Assembly (NCBI RefSeq): GCF_903652925.1
Contig: NZ_CAHLAR010000006.1
Span: 372,001-436,000 of the forward strand
Reading direction: 5' to 3'
DNA: 64,000 bases
Source of the DNA: Achromobacter anxifer
GTDB lineage: Bacteria > Pseudomonadota > Gammaproteobacteria > Burkholderiales > Burkholderiaceae_B
Below, one piece after another: positions 1 to 9,736 of the stretch; position 1 is the stretch's first letter; each line of letters opens with the position of its first letter. Both the position numbers and the translations under genes were made by a program. A model generated the notes under the pieces. The model worked only from the letters and a program-made list of their open reading frames with translations, was not told the origin of the DNA and ran no database searches.

Positions 1-381
1 CACGATGACGTTGGCGTAGGTGAGCTTGCGGTCGAAGCCGAACACCAGGGTGGCGGGCTTGCCGGCCAGCGTCAGCGCGGGGGCGGCCGTCGCGGCGGTG
101 GCGCCGAACACGATCTGGCCCGCGGCCAGCAGCTGGTTGGTGCGCGGACCGCTCTGCGAATTCAGGTATTCGACTTCCAGCCCGCCTTCGCCGAAATAGC
201 CTTTCTTCAGCGCGACGTAGCCGGCGGCGAAGAACGGGTCGATGCTGCCCTGGCCGTAGACGACGCGGCCCAGCTTGGGTTGCGCGAACGCGACGCGGCC
301 GTTGACCAGGCTGATGCCGGCCAGCGCGCCTGCGGCGGCCAGCACGCGGCGGCGGGTGGTGAAGTCGGGGCTGTTGCTCAT
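1..381 (-). CDS. ABC transporter substrate-binding protein, N-terminal part (NMT1/SsuA-like)
   Basis: This is the first 127 codons of a gene that continues beyond the left edge. The N-terminus has a twin-arginine-like signal (TTRRRVLAAAGALAG) followed by an AFAQ cleavage region, so the protein is probably exported to the periplasm. The mature start (GSIDPFFAAGYVALKKGYFGEGGLEVEYL) has the pattern of NMT1/SsuA/THI5-type solute-binding proteins, where a small-molecule pocket follows a 'YVALKKGYF' helix. The ligand cannot be told from this fragment; nitrate, sulfonate, taurine or pyrimidine-precursor ligands are all known in the family. Partner ABC genes, if present, lie outside the window. Confidence 0.75.
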   Translation of the reverse strand, partial: MSNSPDFTTRRRVLAAAGALAGISLVNGRVAFAQPKLGRVVYGQGSIDPFFAAGYVALKKGYFGEGGLEVEYLNSQSGPRTNQLLAAGQIVFGATAATAAPALTLAGKPATLVFGFDRKLTYANVIV

Positions 382-459
382 GTCATCCTCGGGTTTGGTC
401 TGGTTGCTGCTGGTTGGCGTAGACAATACCCCAGCGGCCGCTGGCGGCCAACAATGGAA

Positions 460-481
460 AACGCCCGGTTGCCCGGGCGTT
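460..481 (-). terminator. Rho-independent terminator for topB
   Basis: Nine-base-pair stem AACGCCCGG/CCGGGCGTT with a 4-nt loop. On the minus strand it is followed by TTTT and lies 44 bp past the topB stop codon, so it should end topB transcription. Confidence 0.7.
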
Positions 482-524
482 GCGCACGATGGTCGGGGGG
501 CGGCGCGTCTGGCGCCGCGCCCGT

Positions 525-3161
525 TCACGCGGCGGTCTTTTTCGGCGCGGCCTTCTTCACCGCTTTCTTGGCGGCCGTTTTCGTGGCCGTCTTGGTTGCG
601 GTTTTAGTGGCGGTCTTCTTCACCGCGGCCTTCTTGGCTGGCGCTTTCTTGGCGGCGGTCTTGGTCGCGGTCTTGGCGGCCGTCTTGGCCGGCGCGCGGC
701 CCGGCTTTTCAGGACGCGGCTCGAACTCGAAGCCGATCTTGCCGTCCGGCTGGCGGACGAGGAAGGCCTTGAACTTGCGGTTGGTGCGGCTGGAGACGAA
801 GCCGTCGAGCAGGTCGGTGCGGCCGTTGGTCAGCAGCTTTTCCATTTGCTCGCGCGAGATTTCCTGCTGCAGGATGACCTTGCCGGAACGGAAATCGCAG
901 CTCTTTTCGGGGCCGACGGATTTCTCGCAGACGTAGCTCATGCCGTGCTCGAACACGCGCGACTGGCACTTGGGGCACGAACCCACCGGCGTGTGGCCGG
1001 AGAAGTCCACGGCCTCCCCGTCGTCCTCGTCGTTCTGGCCGAAGTCGAATTCCAGCTTGTACTCGTCGCTGATGCGCAGGATGGCGGCGAACGGCCGGCC
1101 CATCTTGCTGATGAAGCCTTGCAGCGGACCGATCTCGCGCTTGGCCAGCAGTTCTTCGACTTCGGGCAGTTCGAAGGTGCGGCCGCCCGGGTGCTTGCCG
1201 ATGGAGAAGTCGCAGGCGGTGCAGGCAAAGCGGCGATAGTTTTCCTTCACCACGGCGCCGCACTTGGGGCACGGCGTCTGCAGCGTGGCGTAGTCGCCCG
1301 GCACCGTGTCGCGCTCGTATTCCTTGGCGCGCTTGACGATGACCTGGGTCATCTGCGCGATCTCGCGCATGAAGGCCTCGCGGCCCAGTCCGCCCTGCTC
1401 GATCTGCTTGAGCTTGTGCTCCCATTCGCCGGTCAGTTCCGGCGAGGTCAGTTCGGACACGTCCAGGCCCGAAAGCAGCGTCATCAGCTGGCGCGCCTTG
1501 GCGGTAGGCACCAGGTCGCGGCCTTCGCGGCGCAGGTAGCTTTCGTTGAGCAGGCCTTCGATGATGGCGGCGCGCGTGGCCGGCGTGCCCAGGCCGCGCT
1601 CGGACATGGCTTCGCGCAGTTCCTCGTCGTCCACCAGCTTGCCCGCGCCTTCCATGGCCGACAGCAGCGTGCCTTCGTTGAAGCGGGCCGGCGGCTTGGT
1701 CGAGAGGCCGACGGCTTCCACGTCCTCGGTGCGCACGGTCTCGCCGTCCGCCACGGGCACCAGGTTGGCGTCTTCGCCCTGGGCTTCCTTGCCGTAGACG
1801 GCCAGCCATCCCGGGCTGACCAGCACCTTGCCGTCGGTGCGGAAGCGGTGCCCCTGCACTTCGGTCATGCGGGTGGTGACGCGGTATTCCGCGGCGGGGA
1901 AGAACACCGCCAGGAAGCGCTTGAGCACCAGGTCGTACAGCTTGGCCTCGGCTTCGCTCAGATCATGCGGGATCTGCAGCGTGGGGATGATGGCAAAGTG
2001 GTCCGACACCTTCTTGTTGTCGAAGATGCGGCGGTTGGGCTTGACCCAGCTTTCACTGACCACCGTGCCGGCGTGGCGGGCCAGGCCGCCCACCGCGTTG
2101 GAGCCGCCCTGCGCCAGCGCGCGCATGGTCTCCTTGACGGTGTTGACGTAGTCCTCGGGCAGGTAGCGCGAATCGGTACGCGGGTAGGTCAGCGCCTTGT
2201 GGCGTTCGTACAGGGTCTGCGCCAGCGCCAGCGTGGTCTTGGCCGAAAAGCCGAAGCGGCCGTTGGCCTCGCGCTGCAGCGAGGTCAGGTCGTACAGGGC
2301 CGGCGACATCTGGGTCGACGGTTTGGACTCTTCCGTGACGCTGCCGGGCTGTTCGCGGCAGGCGGCCACCACGCTTTGCGCGGCGGCGGCCGACCACAGG
2401 CGCGATTCGCGCTTTTCCGGGTCGCGGTCGTCTTTCTTGAACTGCGGATCGATCCAGCGGCCTTCATACAGGCCGGCGGCCGCCACGAAGGTGGCGCGCA
2501 CTTCCCAGTAGTCGCGCGGCACGAAGCGGCGGATGCGTTCCTCGCGCTCGGCCACGATGGCCAGCGTGGGCGTCTGCACCCGGCCGACCGGCGTCTTGAA
2601 GAAGCCGCCGTCCTTGCTGTTGAAGGCGGTCATGGCGCGCGTGCCGTTGATGCCCACCAGCCAGTCGGCCTCGGCGCGCGAGCGCGCGGCCGCTTCCAGC
2701 GGCTTGAGCTGGACGTCGTCGCGCAGGTTGGCGAAGGCTTCGCGGATGGCGGCCTGGGTCATCGACTGCAGCCAGAGGCGCTGGATCGGCTTCTTCACGC
2801 CCGCGTACTGAATGATGTAGCGGAAGATCAGTTCGCCCTCGCGCCCGGCGTCACAGGCGTTGATGATGGCGTCGACGTCCTTGCGCTTGGCCAGGCGGAC
2901 CAGCAGCTTGAGCCGTTCGGCGGATTTCTTGTCGGTGGGGCCCAACTCGAATTCGGGCGGAATCACGGGCAGGTGCGTGAAGCTCCACTTCCCCTTGACC
3001 GGATCGTTGGGCGCGACCAAGCTCAGCAAGTGGCCTATGCTGGACGCGAGGACGTAACGTTCGCTTTCAAAATAGTCGCCCTCGCGCGCAAAGCCTCCCA
3101 AGGCGCGTGATATATCAAGGGCCACCGAGGGCTTCTCGGCAATAATCAGCGTTTTATTCAT
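525..3161 (-). CDS. topB: DNA topoisomerase III (type IA) with Lys/Ala-rich tail
   Basis: Type IA topoisomerase that cuts one DNA strand through a phosphotyrosine and decatenates replication intermediates. From the start MNKTLIIAEKPSVA the protein is 878 residues. It has a Toprim domain with DAGREGE at about 104-110, the catalytic Tyr at about 326 in TYPRTDSRY, and GRVQTPTL near 193-200. At the C-terminus there are zinc-ribbon-like cysteine pairs (CPKCGAVV..CTAC; CPKCQSRV) and a tail of about 55 residues made almost only of Lys, Ala, Thr and Pro (KKAPAKKAAVKK type), resembling histone H1-like proteins. The ORF extends 122 codons upstream, but that stretch has no family similarity, so the ATG at 3161 is chosen. 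A terminator follows. Confidence 0.95.
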   Translation of the reverse strand: MNKTLIIAEKPSVALDISRALGGFAREGDYFESERYVLASSIGHLLSLVAPNDPVKGKWSFTHLPVIPPEFELGPTDKKSAERLKLLVRLAKRKDVDAIINACDAGREGELIFRYIIQYAGVKKPIQRLWLQSMTQAAIREAFANLRDDVQLKPLEAAARSRAEADWLVGINGTRAMTAFNSKDGGFFKTPVGRVQTPTLAIVAEREERIRRFVPRDYWEVRATFVAAAGLYEGRWIDPQFKKDDRDPEKRESRLWSAAAAQSVVAACREQPGSVTEESKPSTQMSPALYDLTSLQREANGRFGFSAKTTLALAQTLYERHKALTYPRTDSRYLPEDYVNTVKETMRALAQGGSNAVGGLARHAGTVVSESWVKPNRRIFDNKKVSDHFAIIPTLQIPHDLSEAEAKLYDLVLKRFLAVFFPAAEYRVTTRMTEVQGHRFRTDGKVLVSPGWLAVYGKEAQGEDANLVPVADGETVRTEDVEAVGLSTKPPARFNEGTLLSAMEGAGKLVDDEELREAMSERGLGTPATRAAIIEGLLNESYLRREGRDLVPTAKARQLMTLLSGLDVSELTSPELTGEWEHKLKQIEQGGLGREAFMREIAQMTQVIVKRAKEYERDTVPGDYATLQTPCPKCGAVVKENYRRFACTACDFSIGKHPGGRTFELPEVEELLAKREIGPLQGFISKMGRPFAAILRISDEYKLEFDFGQNDEDDGEAVDFSGHTPVGSCPKCQSRVFEHGMSYVCEKSVGPEKSCDFRSGKVILQQEISREQMEKLLTNGRTDLLDGFVSSRTNRKFKAFLVRQPDGKIGFEFEPRPEKPGRAPAKTAAKTATKTAAKKAPAKKAAVKKTATKTATKTATKTAAKKAVKKAAPKKTAA

Positions 3162-3223
3162 GTGTATCCAGTGGCGGCAGTCCCGCCGTAGTAGCGCGGA
3201 TAATAAGATCGGAGATTCGCCAG

Positions 3224-5854
3224 ATGCAAGTCGGCACTGAAAGACAAGCGGGATCCGAACTACACGCTTGGCGTCAATTTCTGGCGCGGAGCACCCTCTG
3301 GCTGGGGGTTTTGCTGCTAGGCAGCGCAGCAGTTTGCTGGGTCGCGGCCAACTGGCAGGACATGACGAAAGTGCAGCGCTTCGCCGGCGTCCAGGGACTC
3401 CTGGCGGTTTGCGCGCTGGCTGCCGCCTGGGCCGGATTGCGCCTGCGGGCCAGTCCCGGCGTGCGCCGCACCATACCGGGCGCCCTGCTCGCCCTGGCCG
3501 GCATCCTGCTGGGTGCGCTGCTTGCATTGCTAGGCCAAACTTATCAGACCGGCGCGGATACCTGGGAATTGTTCGCCTGGTGGGCGCTTTTGCTGCTGCC
3601 CTGGGCGCTGGCCGCCGGCAGCCAGGCCGTCTGGCTGCTGTGGGCGCTGGTGCTGAACGTGGCGGTGGCCTTGTGGCTGGGCGAGCGGGTGTTCTCCTGG
3701 ATGCTGATATTTGGCGGCCCGGGCGTGCCCGGCCTGATAATGGCCGGCCTGAACCTGGTGCTGCTGCTGGGCTGGGAGCTGGCTGCCCGCCGCTGGCGCG
3801 CTAGCACCCTGGTCGGTCCGCGGGTTCTGGCCGTCCTGGCGATCAGCGTGCTGGTGCTGACCCAGATGCTTGGCGACTTCCTGGGCCGCGGCCTGGGCCT
3901 CTATAACGGCATCGCCTGGGTCGCGGTGACCCTGGGCCTGGGCTTCTATTATCAGAAGGGCCGGCGCGACCTGATCATCCTGGCCATGCTGGCCGCCGGC
4001 GTCATCTGCGTGTCGCTGCGGGTGGCGGGCGAATGGCTGCTGCGCCTGGAGCCCGGCGTCTGGGCGGCCCTGCCGCTGGCGGCGCTGCTCATGGCCGAGG
4101 CCGTCTTGGCCGCGCGCTGGCTGCGCCGGCTTGCCGGCGACCCGCAGACGGCGGTGGCCGCGGCTGCCGATTCCGAACCGGCTGCGGCTTCGGCCGGCAA
4201 CTCGGTGGACCCGGCAGACGCCAGCGCGCCGGTCGCGCAGCTGGCGCCCGCTCCGGCGCCGCAGGCGGATCCGCCCTGGTACGTGCAGTGCCTGCTGGGC
4301 CTGAGCGCCTGGCTGTCGACGGTATTGCTGCTGGTGTTCATCGCCTTCTCGGGCTTCATCACCTCCGAAGGCGGCGCGCTGGTCGCCGGGCTGGTGCTGT
4401 GCGCGGCCGGCGTGGCGGTGCTGCGTAGCGACGCCGGCCCGTTCTGGCGCCAGTGCGGCACGGCCATGGCCTTCGCCGGGCAGATCCTGATCATCTTCGG
4501 ACTGTCCAGCTCGACCTCGTTCGCCAGCGCCTGCGTCTTCGTGCTGCTGATGGCGGCCACGGTCTACGCCGTCGGACCCGACGTCATCCTGCGCTTCCTC
4601 AGCGGCCTCTTGATCGCCTCGGCCGGCGCCGGCCTGATCTGGTACGGCCTGTCGCCCGACGTGGGCCAGGAAGACCTGCTGGACGCCTGGATGCGCTTTG
4701 ACGCCATGCGCGCCACCTTCCTGTGGCTGCCCATCGCCGTGACCGGAGCCTGGGCAACGGCCGTGATCTTCACCCTGGCTCATCGCCTGGGCGGCAAGCG
4801 CGGCCACACGCTGCAGCCGCTGGGCTGGGCCTTCCTGCTGTCGGTGCAGGGCATGGTGTGGCTGGCGGGCGGCATCTCCGTCCAGCAGCTGCCCGCCATG
4901 TGGCAGCTGAATCCGCACACGACCGTGCTGGTCGCGGCCGGCGCGCTGCTGCCGGTGGCGGCGGCGCTGGCGGTGCTGTGGCCGCGCCGCCATGTGCTTA
5001 CGGCTGGCGTCACCTGGGGCGTGCCGATAGGCCTGTTGATCCTGGCGCTGTTCTGGCTGCCCAGCCCGGGCGTGGGCTTCGCCCTGGCCTGGCTGCTGCT
5101 GGGCTTCGGCCTGAACCAGTTCCGCCTGGTGGTGTTCGGCGTGCTGAGCCTGCTGATTTATCTAGGCGTCTATTACTACCAGCTGGACGTGCCGCTGCTG
5201 CAAAAGGCCTTGTGGCTGGGCGGCGGCGCGCTGCTGCTGTTCGTGCTGCGCGCCATGGTGTGGCTGGTGCCGCGCCTGATGCGCACCCAGCCGCCCAGCC
5301 AGCGCATGCCGCTGCCGCCGGTGTCGGGTCCGCTGCGCTGGCGCACGCTGGCCATCATGGGCGGATTGGCGCTGGTGCTGGTCGTCGCCAACGGCGGCAT
5401 CTGGCAGCGCGAAAAGCTGCTGGCTACCGGCAAGGTGGTCATCTTGGAACTGGCGCCGGTGGATCCCCGCTCCCTGATGCAGGGCGACTACATGGAGCTG
5501 ACGTTCGCGGCCAGCCGCGAAGTCACCCGGCTGCGGCTGGGCGGCGAACGTCCCGAGACCACGGAATCGGTCATGGGCTACGAGCCGGACGGCTATGTGA
5601 TGTTGATGCCCGACGCGCGCGGCGTGGCGCAGCCGCTGCGCATCCAGCCGGACACGCAACCGCACACCGACGCGGAAGTGCCGCTGCGCTATCGCATCCG
5701 CGACAACAGCGTGCGCATCGTGACCAACGCCTATTTCTTCCCCGAAGGCCAGGCCGAGCGCTACCAGGTCGCCCGCTACGGCGAGCTGCGCGTGGCGGAC
5801 AACGGCGAGGCCTTGCTCGTCAGGATGCTGGACCAGGACCTCAAGCCGCTGTAG
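3224..5854 (+). CDS. DUF2157/DUF4401/GDYXXLXY multi-domain membrane protein
   Basis: An 876-residue inner-membrane protein with about 20 hydrophobic segments. The N-terminal part ([19 protein letters not shown], then [12 protein letters not shown]) matches DUF2157. The middle ([19 protein letters not shown]) looks like DUF4401. The C-terminal periplasmic region carries [10 protein letters not shown], the GDYxxLxY signature. These three domains are often separate neighbouring genes, so this looks like a fusion. An Ala/Pro-rich linker at about residues 303-345 separates the first two. The function of the family is unknown. The start has a GGAG about 9 nt upstream. It is divergent from topB and overlaps gluQ tail-to-tail by 14 bp. 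Confidence 0.85.
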   Translation: MQVGTERQAGSELHAWRQFLARSTLWLGVLLLGSAAVCWVAANWQDMTKVQRFAGVQGLLAVCALAAAWAGLRLRASPGVRRTIPGALLALAGILLGALLALLGQTYQTGADTWELFAWWALLLLPWALAAGSQAVWLLWALVLNVAVALWLGERVFSWMLIFGGPGVPGLIMAGLNLVLLLGWELAARRWRASTLVGPRVLAVLAISVLVLTQMLGDFLGRGLGLYNGIAWVAVTLGLGFYYQKGRRDLIILAMLAAGVICVSLRVAGEWLLRLEPGVWAALPLAALLMAEAVLAARWLRRLAGDPQTAVAAAADSEPAAASAGNSVDPADASAPVAQLAPAPAPQADPPWYVQCLLGLSAWLSTVLLLVFIAFSGFITSEGGALVAGLVLCAAGVAVLRSDAGPFWRQCGTAMAFAGQILIIFGLSSSTSFASACVFVLLMAATVYAVGPDVILRFLSGLLIASAGAGLIWYGLSPDVGQEDLLDAWMRFDAMRATFLWLPIAVTGAWATAVIFTLAHRLGGKRGHTLQPLGWAFLLSVQGMVWLAGGISVQQLPAMWQLNPHTTVLVAAGALLPVAAALAVLWPRRHVLTAGVTWGVPIGLLILALFWLPSPGVGFALAWLLLGFGLNQFRLVVFGVLSLLIYLGVYYYQLDVPLLQKALWLGGGALLLFVLRAMVWLVPRLMRTQPPSQRMPLPPVSGPLRWRTLAIMGGLALVLVVANGGIWQREKLLATGKVVILELAPVDPRSLMQGDYMELTFAASREVTRLRLGGERPETTESVMGYEPDGYVMLMPDARGVAQPLRIQPDTQPHTDAEVPLRYRIRDNSVRIVTNAYFFPEGQAERYQVARYGELRVADNGEALLVRMLDQDLKPL

Positions 5855-6758
5855 CGGCGGGCAGCGGGAAGCGCCGCGCCCATTGCGCGGTGGCTTCCCG
5901 CAGGAAATGGTCGCGGTCGGCGCTGTCTATCGGATCGAAGCCCAGGGCGCGCCAGGCCGCCGTCAGCGCCGCCAGCGGCGCGCCGGTGTCGATGGGCGGG
6001 GCGCCGTTCTGCTTGGACAGCTTCAGGCCGCTGGTGGCGTCCAGGATCAGCGGCACGTGCAGGTAGCGCACCGGGGGCAGCCCCAGCAGCCGGCCCAGCA
6101 CGCGCTGGCGCGCGGTGGAGCTGAGCAGGTCCGCGCCGCGCACCACGTCGGTCACGCCCTGCGCGGCGTCGTCCACCACCACCGCCAATTGATAGGCCCA
6201 CAGGCCGTCGGCGCGCCGCAGGGCGATGTCGCCCACCGCCTGCGCCACGTTCTGTTCCTGCGGACCCAGCCAGCGGTCCACGAAATGCTCCACGCCTTCT
6301 GGCATGACCACGCGCCAGGCTCGGGCCTGGCGGCCTGCGGGCAGGCCATGGCGACAGGTGCCGGGGTACGGCCGTTCGCCATCGGCGCCGGGCGCGGTCT
6401 GGCCGCGCAGCGCTGAATCAGCGATTTCGCGCCGGGTGCAGCCGCAGCCATAGATCAGGCCGCGCGCGGCCAGCGAGTCGAAGGCGGCCTGGTAGGCGTC
6501 GCCGCGGCGCGATTGCCACATGATCTCGCCGTCCCAGGCCAGGCCCAGCGCGCGCAGCTGGGCCATGATGACGTCGGCCGCGCCCGGCACCGTGCGCGGC
6601 GTGTCCACGTCTTCGATGCGCAGCAGCCAGCGCCCGTCCTGAGCGCGCGCGTCCAGCCAGCTGGCCAGCGCGGCGACCAGCGAGCCCGCATGCAGCGGGC
6701 CGCTGGGGCTGGGGGCGAAGCGGCCGATGTAATTCACGATGGGACGCCCGCGCGGCAT
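5841..6758 (-). CDS. gluQ: Glutamyl-Q tRNA(Asp) synthetase
   Basis: Attaches glutamate to the queuosine base at position 34 of tRNA(Asp), a late anticodon modification. At 305 residues it is the short GluRS paralogue: a catalytic domain without an anticodon-binding domain. Visible motifs are [14 protein letters not shown] (HIGH-type, HAGS at 23-26), a zinc site with C105/C107 and C135, and KLSKQ (KMSKS-type) at 246-250. The start is the ATG at 6758; a GTG a few codons later, just before [10 protein letters not shown], is a possible alternative. It lies 45 bp downstream of smg on the same strand and is probably co-transcribed. Confidence 0.92.
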   Translation of the reverse strand: MPRGRPIVNYIGRFAPSPSGPLHAGSLVAALASWLDARAQDGRWLLRIEDVDTPRTVPGAADVIMAQLRALGLAWDGEIMWQSRRGDAYQAAFDSLAARGLIYGCGCTRREIADSALRGQTAPGADGERPYPGTCRHGLPAGRQARAWRVVMPEGVEHFVDRWLGPQEQNVAQAVGDIALRRADGLWAYQLAVVVDDAAQGVTDVVRGADLLSSTARQRVLGRLLGLPPVRYLHVPLILDATSGLKLSKQNGAPPIDTGAPLAALTAAWRALGFDPIDSADRDHFLREATAQWARRFPLPAATAA

Positions 6759-6803
6759 TGCGCGCGGGTAAGGAGTAACGGCATCAAGCGACGCGGATGC
6801 CGG

Positions 6804-7262
6804 TCAGTGCAGCAGGCGCGTGCCGTCTTCGTCCAGCAGCTCTTCCAGGACCAGATTGTCGATCTCGGCTTCCTGGCTCCAGAGAACCATGAGGGCGATG
6901 ATCTTGATCTTGGACAGCGGCACGGGCGTTTCCGGCGAAGCCAGGCCCCGGTCGATAACGATCTCACGCAACGGCGCGGGCAGCACGCCAGCCGATTCCA
7001 GGAAGGCGATGAAGCCGATGGATTCGGTGCCGAGCTGCTGGTATTCGTTGTCGGTGTAGATCCGGATGCCGGTGGCGGGAGCCTGGGCGAGGTCGACGCA
7101 GCGTTCGGTGGTTTCGGCCAGGCCGTAGAGCCAGCCGAGGGCGTCGTCGATGTCTTCGTGCTCGAAACCGGCGGCGGCAAGCCGCTTTGCGAGCACGTCG
7201 GCCGCAGGACAGGCTTGCGGCGTGTAGTAATTCTCGTACAGATAAACCAGGATATCGAACAT
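6804..7262 (-). CDS. smg: Smg family protein (DUF494)
   Basis: A small acidic protein of 152 residues beginning MFDILVYLYENYY, the hallmark of the Smg/DUF494 family. Many family members lie beside dprA, def/fmt and topB, but the molecular function is not established. The open frame continues 50 codons upstream, but the family N-terminus and length favour the ATG at 7262. dprA, the usual neighbour, is not present: a TAXI-TRAP transporter lies upstream instead. gluQ and a DUF2157 gene sit between smg and topB. The 5' region to 7451 holds no other gene. Confidence 0.88.
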   Translation of the reverse strand: MFDILVYLYENYYTPQACPAADVLAKRLAAAGFEHEDIDDALGWLYGLAETTERCVDLAQAPATGIRIYTDNEYQQLGTESIGFIAFLESAGVLPAPLREIVIDRGLASPETPVPLSKIKIIALMVLWSQEAEIDNLVLEELLDEDGTRLLH

Positions 7263-7451
7263 ATGGCGCAGTTTTGTGCCTGTTTGCACAGTCGGCCCGC
7301 ATATCGGCAGACCAGCAAACATGAATTTTACTTTACGCTGATTTATAGGGGTGGGCAACCGGCCGGACGGTGGACTGTTGTATGTCGTCACCCTGCGGCA
7401 ACAGGCAGGCATTTTCGGTCTGATTGCTGCCTATATTCATGATCTGGCAAG

Positions 7452-7484
7452 AAAAGGGGCGGGCCTTGCGGATCCGCCCCTTTT
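7452..7484 (-). terminator. Rho-independent terminator for the TRAP permease gene
   Basis: AAAAGGGGCGG pairs with CCGCCCCTTTT (11 bp, 11-nt loop). It lies 18 bp after the permease stop codon on the minus strand. The symmetry of A and T runs would allow bidirectional activity. Confidence 0.8.
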
Positions 7485-7502
7485 TCCATCGGGGTCCGTC
7501 CC

Positions 7503-9527
7503 TCAGGCTGCCCGCGGCGCGTTTTCCAGCTTCAGCTGCGCCAGCTGGCGCATGAACACCGGGATGCAGATCGCCAGCCCGATCAGGCCGCTGGTCAGGC
7601 CCGGCAGGATCGTCAGCAAGGCACCGATGGTGCACAGCCAGCGCTCCCAGCTCTTCATGCCCACCAGCATGTAGCGCGAGAACGCTGCCGACAGCAGCAC
7701 CAGGCCGACCATGCAGCCGAACAGCGTCACGAAGAAGTCGTACCAGGTGAAGCCCTGCACCGAGATCAGCAGCGACGGCGAAAACACGAACACGAAGGGC
7801 ACGATCAGCTTGGTGATGCCCAGCCTGAAGGCCGTGTTGCCGGTCTTGAACGGATCGCTGCCCGCCATGCCGGCCGCCGCATAGGCCGCCAGCGCCACCG
7901 GGGGCGTGATGTCCGCCAGGATGCCGAAATAGAACACGAAGAAGTGCGCCGCGATGGGCTGCACGCCCAGCTGCACCAGCGTGGGGGCGGCCACCGCCAC
8001 CATGATCAGGTAGTTCGCGGTGGTGGGCACGCCGCAGCCCATCAGGATGCAGACGATGCCGGTCATGATGAGCGCGGCGATCAGCGTCAGCGTCTGCATG
8101 TTGGCCAGCGCGTCGGGGATCACCATGGCCGCGCCGCCCGCGATCGCCTGCGAGGCCGCGATCACGATGTACGAGATCTTGAAGCCCACGCCGGTCAGCG
8201 TCACCACGCCGATCACGATGCCCACGGTGCCTGCGGCCGCGCCCACGGCCAGCGCGTACTTGGCGCCGGTCTCGAAGGCTTCGTACAGGTCGCGCCAGCG
8301 CAGGCGCTGGAACGGATTCAGCAGGCCCACCACGATGCAGCCCGTGATGCCGGCAAACGCCGCCAGGTACGGCGTGCGTCCGCTGGCCAGCACGCCGATC
8401 AGCAGGACCAGCGGAATCAGCGTCGGCCAGCGCATCTTGAACGACTGCTTGAGCTTGGGCATTTCCTCTTCGGTCAGGCCGCGCAGGCCTTCACGCTTGG
8501 CCTCGAAGTGCACCTGCATGAACATGCCGAAGAAGTACAGGAAGGCCGGGAAGATGCCCGCGATGGCGATCTGCTGGTACGGGATGCCCAGGAACTCGAT
8601 CATCAGGAACGCGGCCGCGCCCATGATGGGCGGCGTGATCTGCCCGCCCGTGCTGCTGGCTGCCTCCACGCCCGCGGCGAAGTGCCGCGGATAGCCGATG
8701 CGGATCATGGCCGGAATGGTCAGCGAGCCCACCGTGACCGCATTGGCCACCGACGAGCCCGACAGCATGCCGAACATGGCCGAACCGAACACCGACACCT
8801 TGGCGGGGCCGCCGGCGTAACGCCCGGCGATTGTCGAGGCCACGTCCAGGAACAGCTGGCCCAGGCCGATGCGGGTGGCCAGCACGCCGAACAGCACGAA
8901 GTGGAAGACATAGGTCGCGACCACGCCCACCGCCACGCCGTACACGCCCTGGCTCGTCAGGTACATATGGTTGACGACCTGCGACCACGTGTTGCCGGCA
9001 TGCTTGAGCAGGCCCGGGAAGTACGGCCCGAACATGGCGTAGGCCATGAACACCAGCGCGATGATGGGCAGCGGCCAGCCCATGGCGCGGCGCGTGGCTT
9101 CCAGCAGGCCGATCAGCAGGATGGACCCCATGAACACGTCCATGGGCAAGGGGTTGCCCACGCGGAACGCCAGGTCCTCGAAGATGTAGGGGATGTACAG
9201 CACCGACAGCGCCAGCGCGATGGCGATGATCCAGTCGTACAACGGAATGCCGCCAGGCGAGAGCCAGGTGGACTTGGGCTGGCGCTGGTAGTGCGACTTG
9301 GAAAAGCCGAACACCAGGAAGATCAGGCTCAGCACGAAGGCCAGGTGAACGCCGCGATGCGTGGCCTCGCGCAGCAGGCCGAAGCCGGCCGTGTAGTAAT
9401 GGAACAGGGATAAGGTGACGAGCAGGCCCGACACGATCCAGGTGGCCGTCTTGTCCAGCGGCCGGAAGCGGATTTCCGAATCGTACTTTTCCGCCAGCTG
9501 CTGGGTTTTCTCGTGGTCTATTTCCAT
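7503..9527 (-). CDS. TRAP transporter fused permease (TAXI-type, DctQM fusion)
   Basis: Integral membrane permease of a TAXI-TRAP secondary transporter, taking up organic acids with Na+ or H+ together with the binding protein at 9737..10696. It is 674 residues from MEIDHEKTQQ, consistent with small (Q) and large (M) subunits fused in one chain. The large-subunit part shows ASSTGGQITPPIMGAAAF, typical of DctM. The start at 9527 is preferred over the ATG nine codons upstream because AGAGA precedes it; both are weak. It is transcribed after the TAXI gene, with 209 bp between them containing hairpin repeats that may set the expression ratio. Confidence 0.9.
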   Translation of the reverse strand: MEIDHEKTQQLAEKYDSEIRFRPLDKTATWIVSGLLVTLSLFHYYTAGFGLLREATHRGVHLAFVLSLIFLVFGFSKSHYQRQPKSTWLSPGGIPLYDWIIAIALALSVLYIPYIFEDLAFRVGNPLPMDVFMGSILLIGLLEATRRAMGWPLPIIALVFMAYAMFGPYFPGLLKHAGNTWSQVVNHMYLTSQGVYGVAVGVVATYVFHFVLFGVLATRIGLGQLFLDVASTIAGRYAGGPAKVSVFGSAMFGMLSGSSVANAVTVGSLTIPAMIRIGYPRHFAAGVEAASSTGGQITPPIMGAAAFLMIEFLGIPYQQIAIAGIFPAFLYFFGMFMQVHFEAKREGLRGLTEEEMPKLKQSFKMRWPTLIPLVLLIGVLASGRTPYLAAFAGITGCIVVGLLNPFQRLRWRDLYEAFETGAKYALAVGAAAGTVGIVIGVVTLTGVGFKISYIVIAASQAIAGGAAMVIPDALANMQTLTLIAALIMTGIVCILMGCGVPTTANYLIMVAVAAPTLVQLGVQPIAAHFFVFYFGILADITPPVALAAYAAAGMAGSDPFKTGNTAFRLGITKLIVPFVFVFSPSLLISVQGFTWYDFFVTLFGCMVGLVLLSAAFSRYMLVGMKSWERWLCTIGALLTILPGLTSGLIGLAICIPVFMRQLAQLKLENAPRAA

Positions 9528-9662
9528 CGCGGTGAGTCTCTGGTGATACAGCAAGCAGGGCCGCTCGTGGCGGCCCTGCGCGATTCAATCGTCCCGGCGC
9601 CCGCGGCCTGCGACGCGTGCTGGTCGCATCAAACCAGCGCGGCCCGATCGGGGCCGCCGTGG

Positions 9663-9722
9663 AGCCGGCTCTGCCGGTCCACGCGCGGCGCCCCCTTGAG
9701 GGGGAAGCGCCGCAGGCGCTTC
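9663..9722. repeat. Compound hairpin (REP-like) between TAXI and permease genes
   Basis: CCCCCTTGAGGGGG (9691-9704) is followed at once by GAAGCGCCGCAGGCGCTTC (9704-9722), with a further GC-rich imperfect hairpin just before. Similar 'CCCCCTTGAGGGGG-AAGCGCC' units are, as I recall, dispersed in intergenic DNA of Burkholderiales. Here it could stabilise the upstream TAXI mRNA or partially terminate it. Confidence 0.6.
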
Positions 9723-9736
9723 GGGGGTGGGCCTAC

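Noticed and set aside
480-3110. 876-codon plus-strand frame opposite topB
   Set aside because: It is the antisense shadow of the high-GC topB gene and reads as low-complexity Arg/Gly/Ala/Leu-rich protein without motifs.
3162-3527. 122-codon N-terminal extension of topB
   Set aside because: It lies upstream of the conserved MNKTLIIAEKPSVA start, has no type IA similarity and overlaps the divergent DUF2157 gene.
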